This document shows positions 18,201 through 31,355 of a stretch of 64,000 nucleotides of DNA, one piece after another. Within the stretch, counting starts at the first letter, position 1. Each line of letters begins with the position of its first letter. Made by a program: the position numbers and the translations under genes. The notes under the pieces were generated by a model. That model worked only from the letters and a program-made list of their open reading frames with translations. It was not told the DNA's origin and did no database searches. The DNA is from Neospora caninum Liverpool (Eukaryota; Apicomplexa; Conoidasida; Eucoccidiorida; Sarcocystidae), in assembly GCF_000208865.1 (NCBI RefSeq), contig NC_018396.1:2442630-2506629 (forward strand). The letters are read 5' to 3'.

Positions 18201-19097
18201 GATCTTGTGCAAAGGGCGGGTGTCAAATGCAATCCCATCCAAAACGGACCGGCTTTCTTCATGAATATCGACGAACGCCTGCTAGGCGCGAGCGATGCGA
18301 CAATTCCCCCGTCTGAGAGGGCACCCTACTGGACTGCTAAAAAAACAGCTGAACGTGTTGGATTGAAATTTCACACTGGTATTCATGTTTGCCTGGGAAA
18401 CTTACTCAACGAGCGCTCTCCTTGAGGTTCGCATATGCATCGTCACGTCCTTCCTCCTGAGTCATGTCCGGAAATGGGACTGTTTTTCGTGGAAATGGTC
18501 ACGTAGAAAAAGTGCACGATCCCTCCCAGGTGTTTTTCTGGAATGAAGGAAGCTGGACTGTGGTCTTGGCTTTTCCCAGGTTCCCCCTCTTCGGCGCCTG
18601 GCATTTGTGAGAGCTCGATGTGTGTAAGTCAAATTTACGTATCTCAATTTTCCCCTCGATCCGCAATTGGCTGTACCGTAGCAAGTTGGCCTTTCGCTGG
18701 CGGAGGAGGATCGGGTTTTCGCTCTCATTCTTCTTGAGTTCCCTTGTGCCTCCCTTGTTCCCTGTTCTGTGCCGTGAGGGAATCGACAAGCAAACCGGTT
18801 CCTGCTTGTTCTCTCACATCCTCTCCTTCTCTCGCCGCCAGTATCTTCGCATGGTTCCACCTCGACTCTCTCCGTTGTCTCTCTAGCCCTTTCCCGCGTC
18901 CCTGTTGTGGTGTCATCTTGCGGCTCCGCCTTTCTTTCCTTCTTTTCTCCGCTCACGCGCTCTTGCGGTGTTTCCGCTTCTCCACTGCTGGCCTCCGGTT
19001 TCTGTTTCTGTGTTTCGCCCTCCCTTGCGTGTCCTGTTTTGACTGATTCTGCTCTTTTTCTCCGTGTCTGTGGCGCGTCACGCCCCCCCACTGCGCC
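15216..19097. other. Spacer between NYN-domain and PqiA-like genes
   Basis: No firm gene. The left part (15427-15641) has a coding-looking segment, reported as a finding. From about 16.0 to 16.8 kb the sequence is bland. From about 17.5 to 19.05 kb the plus strand is strikingly pyrimidine-rich, with many CTCTT/TTCTC runs, which fits the promoter and 5' leader of the gene starting at 19098. Open frames at 17844-18425 and 18462-19106 look like by-products of that bias. Confidence 0.5.
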
Positions 19098-22000
19098 ATG
19101 GCACACATGTCGCGAAGGCGCGTTCCGCCGTCTCGACAGGCCATCCTTCTAGGACGCCTGCTTCGCCCATTGGTCGTCTTCCTCTTTCTTCTGTCGTATC
19201 TTCTCTTTCTCCATGGAACCCTCTTTCCGATCGTCAACATCGAATCTGGTATGGTTCTTTTTCCAGGCGCAGGGGTTGCTGACCAGACCATGGCAATGCC
19301 TTCGACCCTCCAGAGTTTGTGGGAGGACCGGTGTTTCGTCCCTCTTTTCCTCGTTACCACTTTCTCCCTCTTTGTACCGTGTCTCAAGCTGGTGCTCTTC
19401 TTCATCTCAGTGGGCCTCGCTCCCCCAGCTGTGGGAGAATTCCAACCGGAGCGAGAGCAGAGAGAGGCAGAAGAAGGTGGAGACAGAGAGAAAGGAAAGA
19501 GTGAAGGATACCAGCAAGACAACGGGGAAAAATCGCGACTACGTCTGATGGGGAACGTTGGACAGTGGGAGGGCCTGTTCGTGGGGGAGGGGTCAGGGAG
19601 GTGGAGAGGAGAACGAGACGAGAGAGGAGGCGACCGAGACGCCAGAACGCGTTGCGAGGCTCGACTGTGTAGCAGCAGAGAGAGCGATTGCGTCACTCGT
19701 GTTTCCGCGGTTACTCTGTCGGATCTGAATTCTCCAGCGTCAACATCAGTTTCTTCTTCACGGCCTGAATCTTCCTCTTCGACGTCTTCGGGCAACGATT
19801 ACGAGAGGCAGGCTTGGACGCGAAAGTCACGAGGACGGTCTCTGGGGCCTCGACGTGCCGATCTCCGCACGAAAGCTTGGCTGTTCATTATGGGGTTCCT
19901 TCTGTTCATTTCGAAATACCAGCTGGTGGATGTGTACGTGTTCGTCCTGATGGTTCTTTTTGTCCACTTTCCGTTGGTGCGTGTGACACCACTGCCAGCC
20001 GCCTTCTCCTTCCTGTTCTACTGTATACTGTCGATCTTTGCAACCAAGTGTCTGTCGTGGGTCTTCACTGCCTTTCCCAGATCGACGCGACACACAACAC
20101 AGCCTCGGGGAGGCGGCGCTCGCTCTCGTCTTTCTCTGAGGAACCTGCAGACAGGTTTGGAGACCGAAAGGGACTCACGGGGGGACAGAGCCCCAGGGAC
20201 TTCTCCTGCTGCGCGACGGCGTCGAGTCCGCGAAGACACGGACGAAGAGAAAGGATGCAAAAACGGAGGTTTGCCCCACGCATCCGAGGAGAACAGGGTG
20301 AATAGAGGAACAGCGGAAGATGAATACGGAACTTATGGCGGCGAGGCTTCTTCCTTCGCCTTGTGCCCGGAACCGTCTTCTGCCGCAGAGGAACAACCTC
20401 CCCTCTTGCTCCTCTTGTCTCCAAGCCGAATGAATCCATTTGTGGACCCGACGGGTCGAGCCAGTGGAGTTCGAGGTTCCTGGCGCGGGGACGAACGCAG
20501 GGGGGGAAGTCGAGACAGCTCTCCTTTTGCTTCCGATCAGCCTAGAGGATGTGGCGGGTCGTTCATCTGTTGTGGATCTCGACACTTTCATTCGGTCTCG
20601 TCCCTCTGTTTTCCTTCGACCACCACATCCGCGACGCACGCAGCCTGTATTTGTCGCGATCCGGCGCCAGCATCTCGTCCCGCACTCGCATCGTGCCATG
20701 CCGTGTCTCCCCAGGCGTCTTCGCATGTGAGTTCTTCTCAACCGGAAGAAGACGATGTCGGAGTCGGCGAGTGTTTTTTTCGGACTATTTCCATCCTTTT
20801 GTTCACGCTGATTGCTGCCGTGAGTGCCCGCGCCGCCTGGTGCCTGCCCCTCCTGTATGTGGTGGTGGCTCTAGATGAGGAGAAGGCGATCGGCATCGAC
20901 GGCACGTTTCTCTCCCTGTCGCAACTTGCAGAGGAGTCGTTGTGTCTTGGCGAGTCCATCGTAGGTTTCGTTGTCCTGATTCTGTTTCCTCTTCTTGTCC
21001 CCTTCGCCCACCTTTTGGCGTCCTGCCTCGCGATGTTCATTACCCTTCTGCTTCGCCTTCTCCATCCGGGGCCCCGCTCTCGACGGCTGCCTCGCACGGG
21101 GGGGTCGCGGATCAAGAGGTGGTGTCGAACCTTGGGCCTTCCCATTCTGCTGAAACACCTGCTCTCCTACATGCTTTCGCTCTCGCAGTTCCTCACCTGC
21201 TGGGCGATGGCCGATGTCTTCGCTCTCGGCCTCTTTACTGCGTACTTCACCATCAATGCCGTTCATATTCTGGTCGCACGCATTCCGGCGGTCTCACCCT
21301 CCACGCCTGCGTTCGCCTCTTCGTTCTCGTGCCTCTCGTCCTCCCTTCTCTCTCCTTGCCGCTTGTTCTCGCGTTTCCTTCCACTGGAAAGCGCCCTTCC
21401 CTTCGGCTCGGGGTTCTGGGCCTCAATGGTCTTTGGTGCCTCAGCGTCCCAACTGCACCACCTGCTTCCTTCGCAGGTACGGATCGACAGAGTTGTCCGC
21501 ATGGCCTTGGGAGAAGAAAGGAAAGAGGACGAGACTCGCTTCGACCACGAGGGCACGGATGAAGCACGTGGCTGGGAGGAGTGGCAGTGTCGTGGCGAAG
21601 GATCAACAGGCGAAATGAAGCGCCGGCGTACGCCCGTTTCGCCTCTGGGCCCTCCCACGTCTGCCTCTTCCTATTCTCCCCCATCTTTTCTTTCAACGGG
21701 GGCTGTTGCCGCATCTTTCCCAGAGGCCGCACAAGAACCGCTCGGGTCCTCGCCTTCCTCGTCGTTCTGTGCAAGCTCTGCGTCGTGCTGCATTCCTCTG
21801 CCGGCCTCCCCGAGTAGGGGCCACGAAGGTGCGAGAGACGGTGGCTTCCCGAGATTCTTCTTCCCCGGCAGAGGCTCGTGCAAACGACGCAGGACAGGGC
21901 GAAATGCTGGCGCTACACGACCGCAGGAAGAGAGTCTCTTTTCCTGGAGAAAATCGGCGGAAGAAACGCCACACATGTCCCGGCTTTCGGTTCCCCTGCT

Positions 22001-24848
22001 CGCTCCCGATCCTGCCCCACTGCAGCATCTGCTTGATGTGTCTCGACCGTCTGAAGCTTTCGTTCGCTCTCGGGGTTTCCAGGATGAAGCAAAAGAAGGG
22101 GGCGAGTTCCTTCCTTCCCTAGCAGGCGAGCGCCAGGCGCTCGAGGCGTTCGCGGGGGAGATTTCCGACACAGAAAACGCAGTCGGTCCCTCGCCCGTTT
22201 GTCTTTTTGAGGCAAACACAAAAGGCAGAGGAGCCGGGAGTACGTCCGGCGTGAGGAGAGGGCCCCCTGAGGAGGGGCCAGCCGTAGGCAACTTGTGTGT
22301 TTGGAACCGAGAGAGACACCCTGAGCGAGAAGAGAAGACATCCGGCGAGGTCTGGTCCTCCGGCAGGACGGGGAAGGGGTTTCACCCAGGGATGTGTAGA
22401 CAGAACACGAGTAGGTATCGAGGGAGTTCGGGGCGTTGTCGCTTTCTCCCGTCTTCTCTCCTCTCTGCGCCTCTTCCTTCCTCGTCGCCCTTCCCTCGTC
22501 TGGCAGCCGATCTGCTGTCAGAGGTCCCTGGACAGTCAAATAGAGAGGCAGAAAGATGTACCGAAGAAAGGAAAACACAGACAGACGGCAATCCAAGACA
22601 TCTCCTCCACCTCTCTCTTCAGGTGTTTGGGCGCCTCGGAGTCGTTCTGACGCTCATTGTTGCCCTTTACGCCTGGCCGGCCGAGAAACCGAGGCACCTG
22701 GATCTCGATAAAATCGTAAGAAGACGTCTCACGAGCCTCTCGCCCACAGCCACATGCACACGTTTCTCCGTGTGCCGCACATGGAGCGGAATGTCTAGAC
22801 ACACCACAGTTCAACCGTGTTTTTACCAACTAAGCGAACGGGTGTCCGATTTGATCTTCTGTACTACCAATCAAATTCGTAACGTCCGGCCGCAAAGAAG
22901 AGAGAGGCATTGCCCGGGTTCGTCTTGCCTTTTTTTCTTTGTGTCTCTGTTTCCTCTCCGTTTCCATGAAGAGTACCATGATTTGTTCGTGTTGATTTTT
23001 CTGTTCAGGAACGTTTTTGTTTTCTTCGTGTGTCAGTCTTCTCTTCGTTCTACACCAGACAGAAAGACGCGCCTTGCATTGTGATCACGCCATTCGGTTG
23101 CTGTTTCTCTTCCGTCGCCGTTTTGTGTTTGCTTTTGCCTCCGGGGCGAAAAAACGGAGTGTTCTCTTAGCGGCTTTACGGTCGTTTTCTGACGCCCGAT
23201 CCTCTGGCCTTCTCAGTCTCCAGTGCTCTTCCTCGATGGAGCAACACAGTTTCCCATCCTTTCCGTCTTCGCTGTTTCTCTCTTTTGTCCCCTCGGTTCT
23301 CCGCAGAACGAAACAGTGGTCCTCTATTACCCGGCCATTTCTCAAGGTGCCCGGCCCCTCATTCCCGCATCCATCGGCAACTGCACAGCGGATAGCCCAG
23401 AGCCCCCACCAGAGCCTTGCGTCGGCCACAACTTCCTCTATCACTCCCGAAACGCCTACTACGAGACCACAGCCAGATGGGTTTCGGGTGTCAATACGAC
23501 GGATATCGAGGAGATTCGCTTGAGCGGTCGAGACCCGCAACGGGAGACGGCGCGTAGGGAAGGTGAAGACCCATTTTGGTGAGTTTTGTCTGTCTCGTAG
23601 CAACCGCGAAACGTCTTGTTTGGACGTTTGGCCGTCCTGTGAAGCGGGGCACCTATAAGGGGGCGGCGCGCAGAGGAAAAGGAGTGAGAGAGGACGAAAG
23701 AGGAGAAAGGAAACAGAGCGCTGAGGGGCAAAACGTACAGTGAAAAAAGCAGGCCTCACGTCACGGCAGACGCGGTTGTGACTCTATGTGTCCAAGTGTT
23801 TTTAAGCCGTCAGTCGTGGGTTGGAAAAAACCAACTCACGGTCACTGTGAATGGGAGCTGAGAGGGAGGCAGTATGAGGGGAGGGGGAGAAGAAGAGGCC
23901 TTTCCCGGGGGAAAGGAAACAGTGTTTTCTGGTCTCAGTGGAGCCACAATTCGAGGCACCAGTCCAGGACAATCCACGGTGAAGGTGGTCGGTGTTTCGC
24001 GTGACCCTGGGAAAGAAGGCTGTCGGAAAGAGCAGGCGTTTTAGAGGGCAGGTAACAATGAACAGAGAAGAAGAACAGTGGTCGTAGTGCCTGTAGAGCG
24101 TACGTTCTACTGAGGCAATTCTCATGTATTTTTCTCTGAGAATAGGCAAGCGGATTTCGTATCTGTTTTGTGTCTCTCTCCCCTGTTTCGCTGGCATCTA
24201 GTTTGCAGTGTGTACGTCGTTTCCTCCTTGTCGTCTGTACTTGTGATTTTCTCGTTTGATCCGCCACCGAATCTGTCTGATTCGCGCTTCCCTCCCCTTC
24301 TTTTTCGCTTCATCCACAGGATATCAGTCGAGATCAGTGGCCGAATCGCCGAGCTGAATCTTTCTCTTCGTATCGGCCAGTGCCTGACTCCCGATTCGTG
24401 GAGGTCACCCACGTGCGACACCCTGTGGGATAACACGACAAGTTGCTGCGGGAAGAACATAACCTTTGCAGCTCGGTTCGAAGCCCGGTGCACAGACACG
24501 CCTCCGACGTATCTCTCTGTTTTCAGTATCACGGATTTCCACGTCTCGCCTCTCACCATAAATGAATCCGTTCTTGGCCTCTTCAGTGTCACAGTGGCGA
24601 CGATTACAGAAGCCGTCGAGCGCGAGCTAACGCGTCTCATTCAGGCATATCTAGAGCCAGACAACAACTTCATTCCTTGGGACAAAGACACCAGAATTTC
24701 TCTGCAAGCGCTTGTTAATCACCTTGCGGTGGTTAACGCTCCGGGGGGCCTTCTCTGCAGACCCTCTCCTGGGACGTCGACTAGTCTTTTCGACACGCAA
24801 GCGAAGCCCCGGGAAACGTCAGAGGCAGAAACTCACGAAGAATTCTGA
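19098..24848 (+). CDS. Tandem PqiA-like multi-pass membrane protein with N-glycosylatable C-terminal domain
   Basis: Membrane protein with two PqiA-type units (PqiA/LetA are inner-membrane partners of MCE lipid-transport proteins in bacteria). Exons 19098-22715, 23307-23578 and 24320-24848 join in phase to give 1472 residues. Unit 1: a helix near 20-45 ending in FPIVNIE, then an SLWED loop and a helix near 72-97 containing VPCLKL, then helices near 257-310 including KYQLVDVYVF. Unit 2: helices near 560-650 and a CWAMADVFALG helix near 690. A Ser/Arg/Glu-rich linker of about 370 residues leads to a last helix near 1175-1195. The final 265 residues carry seven N-X-S/T sites (NET, NCT, NTT, NLS, NTT, NIT, NES) and many Cys, so this end is probably lumenal or extracellular. 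The bacterial zinc-ribbon cysteines are not seen. The PqiA match rests on motif order; substrate unknown. Confidence 0.8.
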
Positions 24849-27800
24849 CGTCACACAGGGACACTCCCTGCAGGCACACTGAAACAAGGTCACTCGTCGG
24901 TTCCGAGTTCCTCTCAACCTGGGCGGGAGTGCATTCCGTGCCGCCCACTTTTTGTTGAGACCCATCGATCCAGAAACGAAAGGGGAGACAAAGCTGGACG
25001 GGGAAAGGCGGCGGGGGCGTTTTTATGTTTCTAGTGGGAAAGACAGACTTCTGCCACTGCCCCGTCTGCGAGTTTCTGTTCCCATGCGCAGGCTGATAAG
25101 GGACACGATTCTTCTCCCAGACGGTCACACTGGGAGTCACTGCACAATTACACTCGACCATTGAGTGGACAGGGGGGTTCGTCTTCATGTGGCTTTCTCT
25201 CTCTGCCGTTTGCCATGTGGGCAACCCGTCTGTCGAGGACACTTGTGGAGACGCGGTGGCCCGGTTGTAGCACGAGCAGTGAGGGCCCCTCCGCTTTGCA
25301 TTCGCCCGACTTTTTGTGTCGCTGTGTCTTAGCACTGGATGTCTCTGTACCCTCACGTTTCCCCTGAGTTGGGGCGGGTCCCCCGTAAAATTGTGGGGAG
25401 ACGAACTCCCATTTGCAAGCGTTTCCCCGCGGTGCTGTATCTTTCTGGTGTCTCGTTCGTTCTTCTGTTAATCTTGTCATGTTTTTTCTCCGTTAGTTCT
25501 ATCAGGTAGCCGCGTGCGGCGTATCCTGTGTGGTCAGCGGCCGCTCGTGAGTCCGGCGGCATCCCCAATCTACAGCATCTCTCGTTTTGTCTAGATCTTC
25601 TTTCCGTTCCTTTTTCTTAGCTGTTGATTTCTTCGGTGTTCCTCTCCTCTGCGTCCGAGCATGCGGTCCATCGTTTGCCAGAGAAGGAGAGTGGCACAGT
25701 TCGTTCTGAATCATGATGTCGCGGCTTCGAGTTCGTCGAGGTTTCCCTCTTTGACGTTCAGAGGGAAGCTTCATTTTTCCTGAAAAAGGGTTGGAAATTT
25801 TGACCATGTGTTCATATCTGTCAGGTGTCCAGTACATAGCAGGTATAAGAGAAGGGCAGAGATGCGGGACTATGCTAGCCATGCAAAGGGATGCCGTTTC
25901 TATATGCTGCAACTGGATCTGTTCACTTGCCTCATGACGAAGTTAAATCGCTTTCCTTCATGAACAAAGGAAAGAAGAAAAATCGTGTATTTGAACGATG
26001 GCACGGCTGTAGTGTTACACGAAAATTATGTGTAAGCGATGCGTTAACCTGAGAAGCTACATGTGTATCAAGCGCTGCTGTCAACAACCAATGTTAGAGG
26101 CATCCGGCGAGGCATGGCACATCACCCACATCAAGCTTCCTTCGTTTGTTTATGGCATTACCTCGAACTACGAAACACCTTTTCAACTTTTTATTTGAGC
26201 AGGAATCTGTTCCTGGTTTGATGGAATTATCGCGCTCAGCCTGCTCAGTTTCAGAAGTTAAGCGTTTTGACACCCTCATCCATGACTCGTCTTTAACGTC
26301 ATGTACGCACGGGTAAACAATGCACGGTAGCTGCAGAGGGGCCATCAGGCCTTCAGGTTCATTTGAAGACACATGTCGCGTTTGGGATAAGGTTGGCTTC
26401 TGATGGCACGAGCCACAGAAGATCGGAACCTGATGTACCGAATTGTCACGACGAGCTCTGCTACGGCCGTCACTGATGGGAAATAGCCTCCCACAAAGTG
26501 AAGCTGACCACCCGAGGCTGCCCTCAGCACCGAAAGCGTGTAATGGTCGTGATATCGAAAATGTGTCTCAGGACAGCACACTCTCTCTATCCACCTTTAC
26601 GTGCGTTTGCAACTGATCAGCCTTGTGTCAGACAAGTAGAATCACAAGGGCCTGAAGACAGAATTAAGAGACCGTACCGTTGGTACACAGACGCACATTG
26701 TTCGGCAGGAATAATCAATCATGAAGTTGTACACCCACGCCTCACCCCTCAAAAGTGGGCGCCGTTGTTTGGCTAAGCGACCTCTAATTACTTGTTGGGC
26801 AGATTGACTTGTAGATGGCCGATGTTCTTCTCCAGATCAGCCGTCTGCCACGAAGAGTTTCCGGAATCAGTATCTCCGCGCAATGACCGAAACATACATT
26901 GCTGCAAAACGACAGACGCATGATCTTCGCTTGAAGTGACAGAACCCGAAGCATCAACGGGTACACAGGGTGGCGATCCACAACCGCATCGAACTGCCTT
27001 CGAAACAGCTCCATAGGTCTGCACAAATGACCGGCAACGAATGAACATTTCAGATCATTCGGGATTTGAGGGGGGGGCGGGGGGGAAGCCTAGAATTCGG
27101 GTCTTCAAAAAAGCTTATCTTTTGTGCCTGACGCGATTGGATCCTTTCCATGCCTCTCTCTGTAATTGTTTCTCATCCTGCTTTCTCCCATGAGGTACAA
27201 GTGAACTCAGGTGAAAAGGACGCTGCAAGCGGTAGGTGGGGACTGCTCGCATGTGATGAGTGTTCCAAATTGGGAGCGAAGATTACTGGCTGAACATCAA
27301 CTGGCCGAGCCAGTCGTATTTTGCAGTGGAAGTAGTAGCGTGCGTAGTACGATCGAATGCTAAGCGTTGTTTCAATCATCATGGTCCACTTCGACAGGCA
27401 GTTCTGGTGCTCTGGTGGACTAAATCAGTATGATCCCACATGTGAACAGAAGGGGAGCCGGTGTGATAGACCGTGATCCTGATATCCTATAGTAGGCCAT
27501 CTCACCTCGTAGTTTGCTCGGGTGACTAAGCATTTGTCCTCGCCTCCCTGGGTCCAGTACTTCTCACCCAGTTTCTGTGTGCGTTCCAGCTGGTTTGCAA
27601 CACATGTCCCGTGCATGGACAGCTCCATCTCGCAGGGCTTGGGCGGCCCCTGAGGCGGTACAGGGAAAAGGCAAGGGGTACGCAGCAGGACCTCGCGTAA
27701 CTTTAAGCATGCAACATTCGTTTCCCCACAAACGTCACAGCGAGAAGCAATCAATACACAAGCTTGCATACCCCGCCTCTGCGGACGGTGCGTCAATTCC

Positions 27801-30800
27801 AGTGCCCGCCGATAGTCAGCAGCTTGGCACTGATCCAGTATTATTCTTGGTCTACGACTGAACGGCAGAATCAGCGCATGCACCAGGTCGCACATTGTGC
27901 TCACCAAAACTAGCCACAAAGAAGGATTACGCAAACACGAAACCAAACTCTGTTACGAATGGTAGTTTCTGTCTGCAGAAAACAATATGTGGTCCAAAGC
28001 GGGAGGCAAATCTTCCACCCTGAGGGCCTTGCACCAACAACGCTTCGGTGAGAAATGTGGAAAGACGGGAGAAATTAATCCACTTTCTGCCTGACGGTCC
28101 TCATGCTGGGGCACATTTCAATCACGGGAGGACATCACCGGTGCCGGAGCGTTTCAAAGCATGTGCAGGTTCTGGCGCGGCCAAGATTGCCTCGGTGTGG
28201 GAGTGACGAGCTCACCGAAAGCTGAGCGAGGCTGAGGGCGACCTTATCGCCATCGAGGCCTTGGACTTTCCTTTCCTGCATGCATTTCTGTCATGCATCA
28301 AGATCAGAAGACAAGAACACGAAAATCGTAAATGCAATTGGCCTCGTCGTAGCCCTGACTGTGAGTAACTTTGGCAGCGGCAAAGTGACGATAACTGGGA
28401 CAGAGCTTGGCAAAAGAAATCGGCTAGTCAGGATTCTTGCAAGAAACGGAAGAAGACTGCTCGGGAATAAGAAGCACAGACCGTGACCAAGAAATTATTC
28501 TGGATGCTGTACCTCTGCTCTTCCCGGTGCACCTCCAAAGAACCAAGAGATCTTTTGCTCTGCAAACGAGGTAGGCCGGAGTTGGATACACGCGAAAGCA
28601 ATGCTACCGCTTTCTCCGAGTATGTGTGACGAAGCCGGTATGAAGGACAATACCGCATGGGCCAAGGGATGCAAGGAATTTGATGCGCCGAAACGAATAT
28701 GCAGATCCCGAGAGAATGCGTGTATATCCTGAAGTGGCGTTGTTACCTAATAGCTATATGATGCTTCGGGCACGATTGCGAGTCCAATGGTCTGAGGTGA
28801 GAAGGTATGGTAGGCACCGCTGGACAAACTTTCTGTTGGAAGCTTACTTCTCCCCCTGAAACTCTACATTAACCGACCGGGCGATCATCACTACTTCCTT
28901 TCCGTCACAGACACAGCTGGGGGGGAAGGATGGCTCCCTGCTACGCAATACGGTGAAAGATGTACGTCGGAGAAGACTGATTCCTCCTGAGGATTCATCG
29001 CTTCCTTGGTTTGGAATGCCGTTATGCAGGAAAAAAGGCAATTTCATTCACAAAGAGAAGCTCATGTGGCAAGCTCGAAACAGCCCCGTCCGGCAAATGT
29101 CTACTGCCAAAGAGTTGTATTCTGTATCTCACGCTCGCAAGGTATGAGCAACCACTTTGTAAAATAGAATATCGGTTGAGTGCAGGAACCTGTGTGAACA
29201 TCGAATGCTTCAGTAGTTATTTGCCCTGACAGAAAGAAAGCTTCCACTGGCTCTTGTGAAGAAGCAAAGATGCTAGCTACCTGCCTTCCGGCAAACCAAC
29301 GAGTTTGTCTCTTTGCGCTCACCATGTAGAGCGATCGCGTGGATTTGCATGGATCCGCATTATCGCTGCTGCCCGGCACATACGGAGTGCCAAACTTGAC
29401 ATGTTGCTCCAAGAAGACCTTAGCACAGTTAACATGGCCCTGCAGTTCCTCTCTGCAGTTAGCGCTGAAAAACCGGTCCATCCTGATACAACCCTACAAC
29501 GGCAGGGCGCTTAGAAATCGCTCGCGTAGGACAACTGAACTGGATTGCTATACCGCCTCAGCACGAGACAAGCTAATCTAGCAACACCTCAGGCAGTAGA
29601 AGGCAGCACAGTAGTCGCGTGGCACAGATAGAGGATGTTGCTCAACTACAGAAGGGAATTTCTAGTACACAAAGAAAAACTACAAGGATAGGCCATTCAT
29701 CGCTTTGGGTACCGTCACAGTCACCGTTAGGGGAGGTGTCGCGCCGTGCCTGGACTTGAGAGAGCCAGCGTTTACCGAAACGAGGAAAGATACGAGTAAG
29801 GATTTGCTTTGCAACAGAACAACCTTCCAACGGTTTGGGTCCGGATAGACAACTGCGAGTAACGGCAAATATTTCCGCTTCGTTGAAGTGAACACGCATG
29901 CGGAGACTTGAAAGCATTACCTTCTACAGAGGACGCACAGCTTCGTTTCTCCTCGGTGTGCTGCCTTCCGCGCACGGAAGGCCGAGCAACTCTTGCCTAC
30001 GGCCAAAAAACAGCAGACCTAGATGACGTAACTGCTATGCATACAACAGTGTCTCTAACGCTTTCGTCCCTTCTGCGCGGGTAGTCACCGGCACAGGTTT
30101 GCGTTCAAGTAGTCTATACCAGCTCACTGAGAAATACGAAAAAAAAACACTTTTTCGCTCTTAAAACCTTTTCCAGACTCTGGGTCGTTCGCGACACACA
30201 CGTACAGGAGCTGACGGTGGCACGACGTCTTGCGGGAGCGCTCTGGAATGCCATCAGCATCAGCGCAGCTTTTTGCTGTACCACAAACCAGCCTCAAATC
30301 TTTGTAGGCCTGCTTTTTCTTCCTCTAAACGGATGCTGTTGCGGCTCGGAACCGACGTACTCTTGACCTCCTTTGACGGAGCTCTTAAATGCCTAAAAGT
30401 TGCAAATGCCTGGCTTGTCTCGCCTGGCGAGCGAAGGGATCAAATACATTCGGTCGGAGTGATCACGTTCGGTGATGTGGATCCGCGCTGGTCTCTGCCC
30501 ATAAGATAGGCAAAGAGATGTGCTACACAGGGCTTAGGAAACCAACAGCTTTTTGAATGATATCACGGATGGTCGAAAGAATAGGCTAACTGTTAGCTTA
30601 ATTCGGGCATTCCGGTTTCCCATGCCGACGAACAGCAAGCACACCATTCCCCACATCGTTTCTCAGTCTGGCGATTGCGTGGTGACCTTAGATAGGTGAC
30701 GAGAACGTCTGTTTTACTTTCGGTTTACTGTTGATGCCGAACATCGTGATAAACCGAATGAATTGTGACAGATATCCCACTTTCGCATTGTGGATGTCAA

Positions 30801-31355
30801 CAAGTTCGTTTACCGGTCCTCTGAGCTGCCACTCGGCATCGTTCTAAGTACGTGCAGGCTTCAGTCACTGAGCTACATAACAGAGAGACGCAGAGACCGA
30901 TGTCGGAAAAAAATCCCAGCCGGACATCCAAAAGGTTTTTGGTAAAGGATACATTTAAATATTGGTGGCTACTGAGGAATCAGAGACGATTATTTTCCGC
31001 AGTACATGAGCTAACACCAATTTCATTGCGTATTCGCCGATGTCTGTAAGCGCGGGGTTTACACAGAAAGAGCCACATATCACCCTCGTTTTTTTACACG
31101 AACGGAGCATGGAATCCGCTTGGTGTTTCTGCTGCGTGCCGCCACTGCTGAGGCGAGCAGCGAGAGAAAAGTGCACCGTTGTACGGTAGTTTCACCAGAA
31201 ACCAGTTTTGGTGTGCAGGAAGCGTTTTCTCCAGACTCGAGAGATGAACCATCGTCTCTGCAGACAGTCCCTTGTTCGATCCGAGCTGACGTGCGCTCAA
31301 ACTTGGGAAGATGGTTTTATCCCTGGGTGGATGACAATTCCTTTCAAGTGTTGTT
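24849..31355. other. Gene-free 6.5 kb between convergent genes
   Basis: This lies between the 3' ends of the PqiA-like gene (plus) and the JMJD4-like gene (minus). To about 25.5 kb it resembles the pyrimidine-rich flanks elsewhere and probably includes the 3' UTR. From about 25.8 to 31.1 kb the sequence is compositionally flat, without polypyrimidine tracts or phase-consistent exons, and its open frames are short on both strands. I found no transposase, reverse transcriptase, tRNA or long repeat in it. A short A9 run lies near 30140 and a G-rich tract near 27070. Confidence 0.5.

Noticed and set aside
17844..18425. 193-codon open frame in the leader of the PqiA-like gene
   Set aside because: Leu/Ser/Phe-rich translation comes from the pyrimidine tract; no family resemblance.
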